DNA from: Chloroflexota bacterium
Lineage (GTDB): Bacteria > Chloroflexota > Anaerolineae > 4572-78 > J111
Direction: 5' to 3'
Assembly: GCA_003694775.1 (NCBI GenBank)
Contig: RFJV01000266.1
Span: 1 to 7,976 of the forward strand
DNA: 7,976 bases
Both the position numbers and the translations under genes were made by a program. The notes under the pieces were generated by a model. It saw nothing but the letters and a program-made list of their open reading frames with translations, was not told where the DNA came from and searched no databases. Positions 6,391-7,976 of this stretch are shown piece after piece (within the stretch, counting starts at the first letter, position 1; the number at the start of each line of letters is the position of its first letter).

Positions 6391-6500
6391 CAATTCTCAA
6401 TTATCAATTTTCAATGATTCAATGAGCTAATGAGCCAATGAATCAATTGATAATTGGCTCATTGAAAATTGAATCATTGAATTTGTTGGCTCATTGAAAA
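6391..6500. repeat. AT-rich heptad repeats with long imperfect palindrome
   Basis: Heptad words starting with CAAT occur head to tail (CAATTCT 6391-6397, CAATTAT 6398-6404, CAATTTT 6405-6411, then CAATGATT and CAATGAG to 6426). The tract continues as a palindrome. The outer arms are a perfect 14-bp match (6410-6423 with 6468-6481), the inner arms 11 bp (6429-6439 with 6453-6463), and the centre contains ATCAATTGAT (6442-6451). In addition TTGGCTCATTGAAAA is a 15-bp direct repeat at 6454-6468 and 6486-6500. The tract covers the whole gap between the two ABC genes and the last nine codons, stop included, of the upstream one. It is strikingly AT-rich in a GC-rich window. No T-run follows, so terminator function is not indicated. 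Confidence 0.88.
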
Positions 6501-7976
6501 AATCTTCCGATAATCCGGACTGCGGGCCAGCAGTTCTTCGTGTCGGCCCTGGTCAATCAGTTCTCCCTGGTGCAGAACCAGGATGTGGTCTGCCCAGCGA
6601 ATCTGGCTGAGGCGGTGGGTAATCAGAAAAGTGGTTCTCTGCTGGCTGATGCGGTACATAGCCCGCTGGATTTTATCTTCGGTGGCGCTGTCGATGGCGC
6701 TGGTGCTGTCGTCCAGAATCAGGATGCGCGGGTTGGTCAGAAAAGCACGGGCAATGGCTATCCGCTGGCGCTGTCCCCCCGACAGGGTAACGCCCCGCTC
6801 CCCCACCTCGGTCTGGTAGCCGTCCTTGAAGCTCATAATGAATTCGTGGGCCTGGGCCTGCCGGGCCGCCTCTTCGATGGCTTCCGGCGTGGCCTCGGCA
6901 CAGCCAAAGGCAATGTTTTCGGCAATGGTGCCGGAAAAGAGGAAAATGTCCTGCTCGATGGTAGAAATCTGCGAGCGCAGGGATTCCAGGCTCCAGTCGC
7001 GCACGTCGATACCGTCTACGCACACCCGCCCGCGGTCGGCATCGAAGATGCGGTTGATGAGGCGGGTCAGGGTGGTTTTGCCGGAGCCGGTCTGCCCGAC
7101 AATGGCGACGGTTTGCCCGGCCCGTACGGCAAAGCTGATATTCTTCAGAACCGGCGTGCCGTTGTAGCCAAAACTGACATTTTCAAACGACACGTCCCCC
7201 CGAATCGGCTGGGAAACACCGTGCTGGTTTTCATCCAGCTCGGTTTCGGTGTTTATCAGGTTCAGGATGCGCGTCGCGCCGGCCAGCCCCAACTGCACCA
7301 GGTTGAACGAAAACAGGGAAATGAAGGTCACAAACCGGAACAGGCCGGTCAACCCCATAAAAGTGACCACCTCGCCCAGCGTAATATCGCCGGCCCGCCA
7401 GAGCAGTACCGCGTGGAAGAAACCGCCGGCCCAGGCGATGCTGAACATCAGCATTGGCAGATAGCGGGCCTTGATTTTTCCCTCCTGGATAAAGTAATCC
7501 CGAAATTTGCGGGCATTCTGGGTGAACTTCTGCCACTCGTACTGCTCCTGCACGTTGGCCTTGACCGTTTCAATCCCGGCAATCGCCTCGTTCAGGCCGG
7601 CATTCATCCGTCCAAACTGGTCGCGCATAGCAATGCTGACCGGCTTGAGCTGGCGGTTGTAATCCCACAGAGTAATGGCAAACAGCACCAGGAACACCGA
7701 CGGAGCCAGGAGAAGCCCGGTCCGCAAACGGGCAATCATCAGCAGAGGGACAATGATAGCCATCAGAGAGTCGATAATCAGTATCAGGCCGGGGCTGAAC
7801 ATCAGGTTGAGCGAGCGGACATCATTGGTGGCACGGGCCATAATATCACCGACCCGCTGGCGACCGTGGAAGGTCTGGCTTTTGCCCAGCAGGCTGATGT
7901 AAAGCTCCTCGCGGGCGTCCCGTTCAATTCGCTGGGCCAGGAACTCCCCGGCATAGTTCCGCAGAAGACCGGTGGC
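6474..7976 (-). CDS. ABC exporter half-transporter, degenerate ATP-site subunit (5' end outside window)
   Basis: The frame is open to the window edge, so the visible 500 residues lack the N-terminus and first membrane helices. Residues immediately before the internal Met at 7841 read RQRVGDI and continue into MARATNDVRS, the usual coupling-helix region, which shows that the Met is not the start. Four hydrophobic segments (about visible residues 62-82, 87-105, 172-195 and 205-230) match helices 3-6. The ATPase has Walker A GQTGSGKTT (294-302), Q-loop Gln342, a canonical signature LSGGQ (398-402) and switch His454. Walker B reads LILDD, with Asp423 where catalytic Glu is expected. This and the partner's LSLGQ would together form the degenerate site of a heterodimer, as in TM287/288 and BmrCD. 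The last residues (FSMSQQIQ) are encoded by repeat sequence shared with the following intergenic tract. It is the upstream gene of the exporter pair. Confidence 0.92.
   Translation of the reverse strand, partial: ATGLLRNYAGEFLAQRIERDAREELYISLLGKSQTFHGRQRVGDIMARATNDVRSLNLMFSPGLILIIDSLMAIIVPLLMIARLRTGLLLAPSVFLVLFAITLWDYNRQLKPVSIAMRDQFGRMNAGLNEAIAGIETVKANVQEQYEWQKFTQNARKFRDYFIQEGKIKARYLPMLMFSIAWAGGFFHAVLLWRAGDITLGEVVTFMGLTGLFRFVTFISLFSFNLVQLGLAGATRILNLINTETELDENQHGVSQPIRGDVSFENVSFGYNGTPVLKNISFAVRAGQTVAIVGQTGSGKTTLTRLINRIFDADRGRVCVDGIDVRDWSLESLRSQISTIEQDIFLFSGTIAENIAFGCAEATPEAIEEAARQAQAHEFIMSFKDGYQTEVGERGVTLSGGQRQRIAIARAFLTNPRILILDDSTSAIDSATEDKIQRAMYRISQQRTTFLITHRLSQIRWADHILVLHQGELIDQGRHEELLARSPDYRKIFSMSQQIQ

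Noticed and set aside
6389..6400. TTG start at 6400 for the downstream ABC subunit
   Set aside because: It lies in the AT-rich repeat tract and adds only four residues; the ATG at 6388 is the more plausible start, although no strong ribosome binding site supports either.
6400..6430. Internal promoter for the downstream ABC subunit (GATAAT at 6405-6400 on the minus strand)
   Set aside because: No acceptable -35 element lies at 16-18 bp; such boxes are expected by chance in AT-rich repeats.

Overview
The window is GC-rich bacterial DNA with five complete genes and one gene cut by the right edge. Gene content suggests Chloroflexota, possibly an Anaerolineae-like lineage: a stand-alone XPB/Ssl2-like helicase-associated protein, a MerR-type HTH protein with a long coiled coil, and short AT-rich or low-complexity repeats between genes. 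This assignment rests on recalled family resemblance only; no marker gene is present.

Layout, left to right. (1) 1-197 is a leader region with two mutually exclusive hairpins at the extreme left and a good sigma70-type promoter. It drives a plus-strand DUF368/PopT-family membrane protein (198-1157), a likely polyprenyl-phosphate recycling transporter. (2) A perfect bidirectional terminator (1173-1206) separates it from a convergent two-gene minus-strand operon: a small YkvA/DUF1232 membrane protein (2092-2451) followed by a MerR-HTH/coiled-coil protein (1209-2078). (3) The divergent intergenic region 2452-2811 holds a promoter for each direction and a 13-unit array of an 8-bp repeat. The array lies in the presumed 5' leader of the next gene. 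(4) The plus-strand gene 2812-4533 encodes a 573-residue protein with an XPB/Ssl2-type helicase-associated domain but no helicase motor. (5) Convergent to it, on the minus strand, lie two ABC exporter half-transporters: an upstream subunit truncated by the window edge (6474-7976) and a downstream subunit (4568-6388). Their motifs show one consensus and one degenerate ATP site, the pattern of heterodimeric type IV exporters.

The genes do not form one obvious pathway. Three units can be read: lipid-carrier recycling (DUF368), a small regulator/membrane-protein operon, and a heterodimeric exporter, with the helicase-associated protein as a separate transcription unit. No phage, transposase, CRISPR or defence cassette is visible. 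The most unusual feature is non-coding. Three different short-period repeat tracts (8-mer at 2690-2793, 7-mer at 4521-4555, 7-mer/palindrome at 6391-6500) occupy three gene junctions, and two of them run into the 3' ends of coding sequences.
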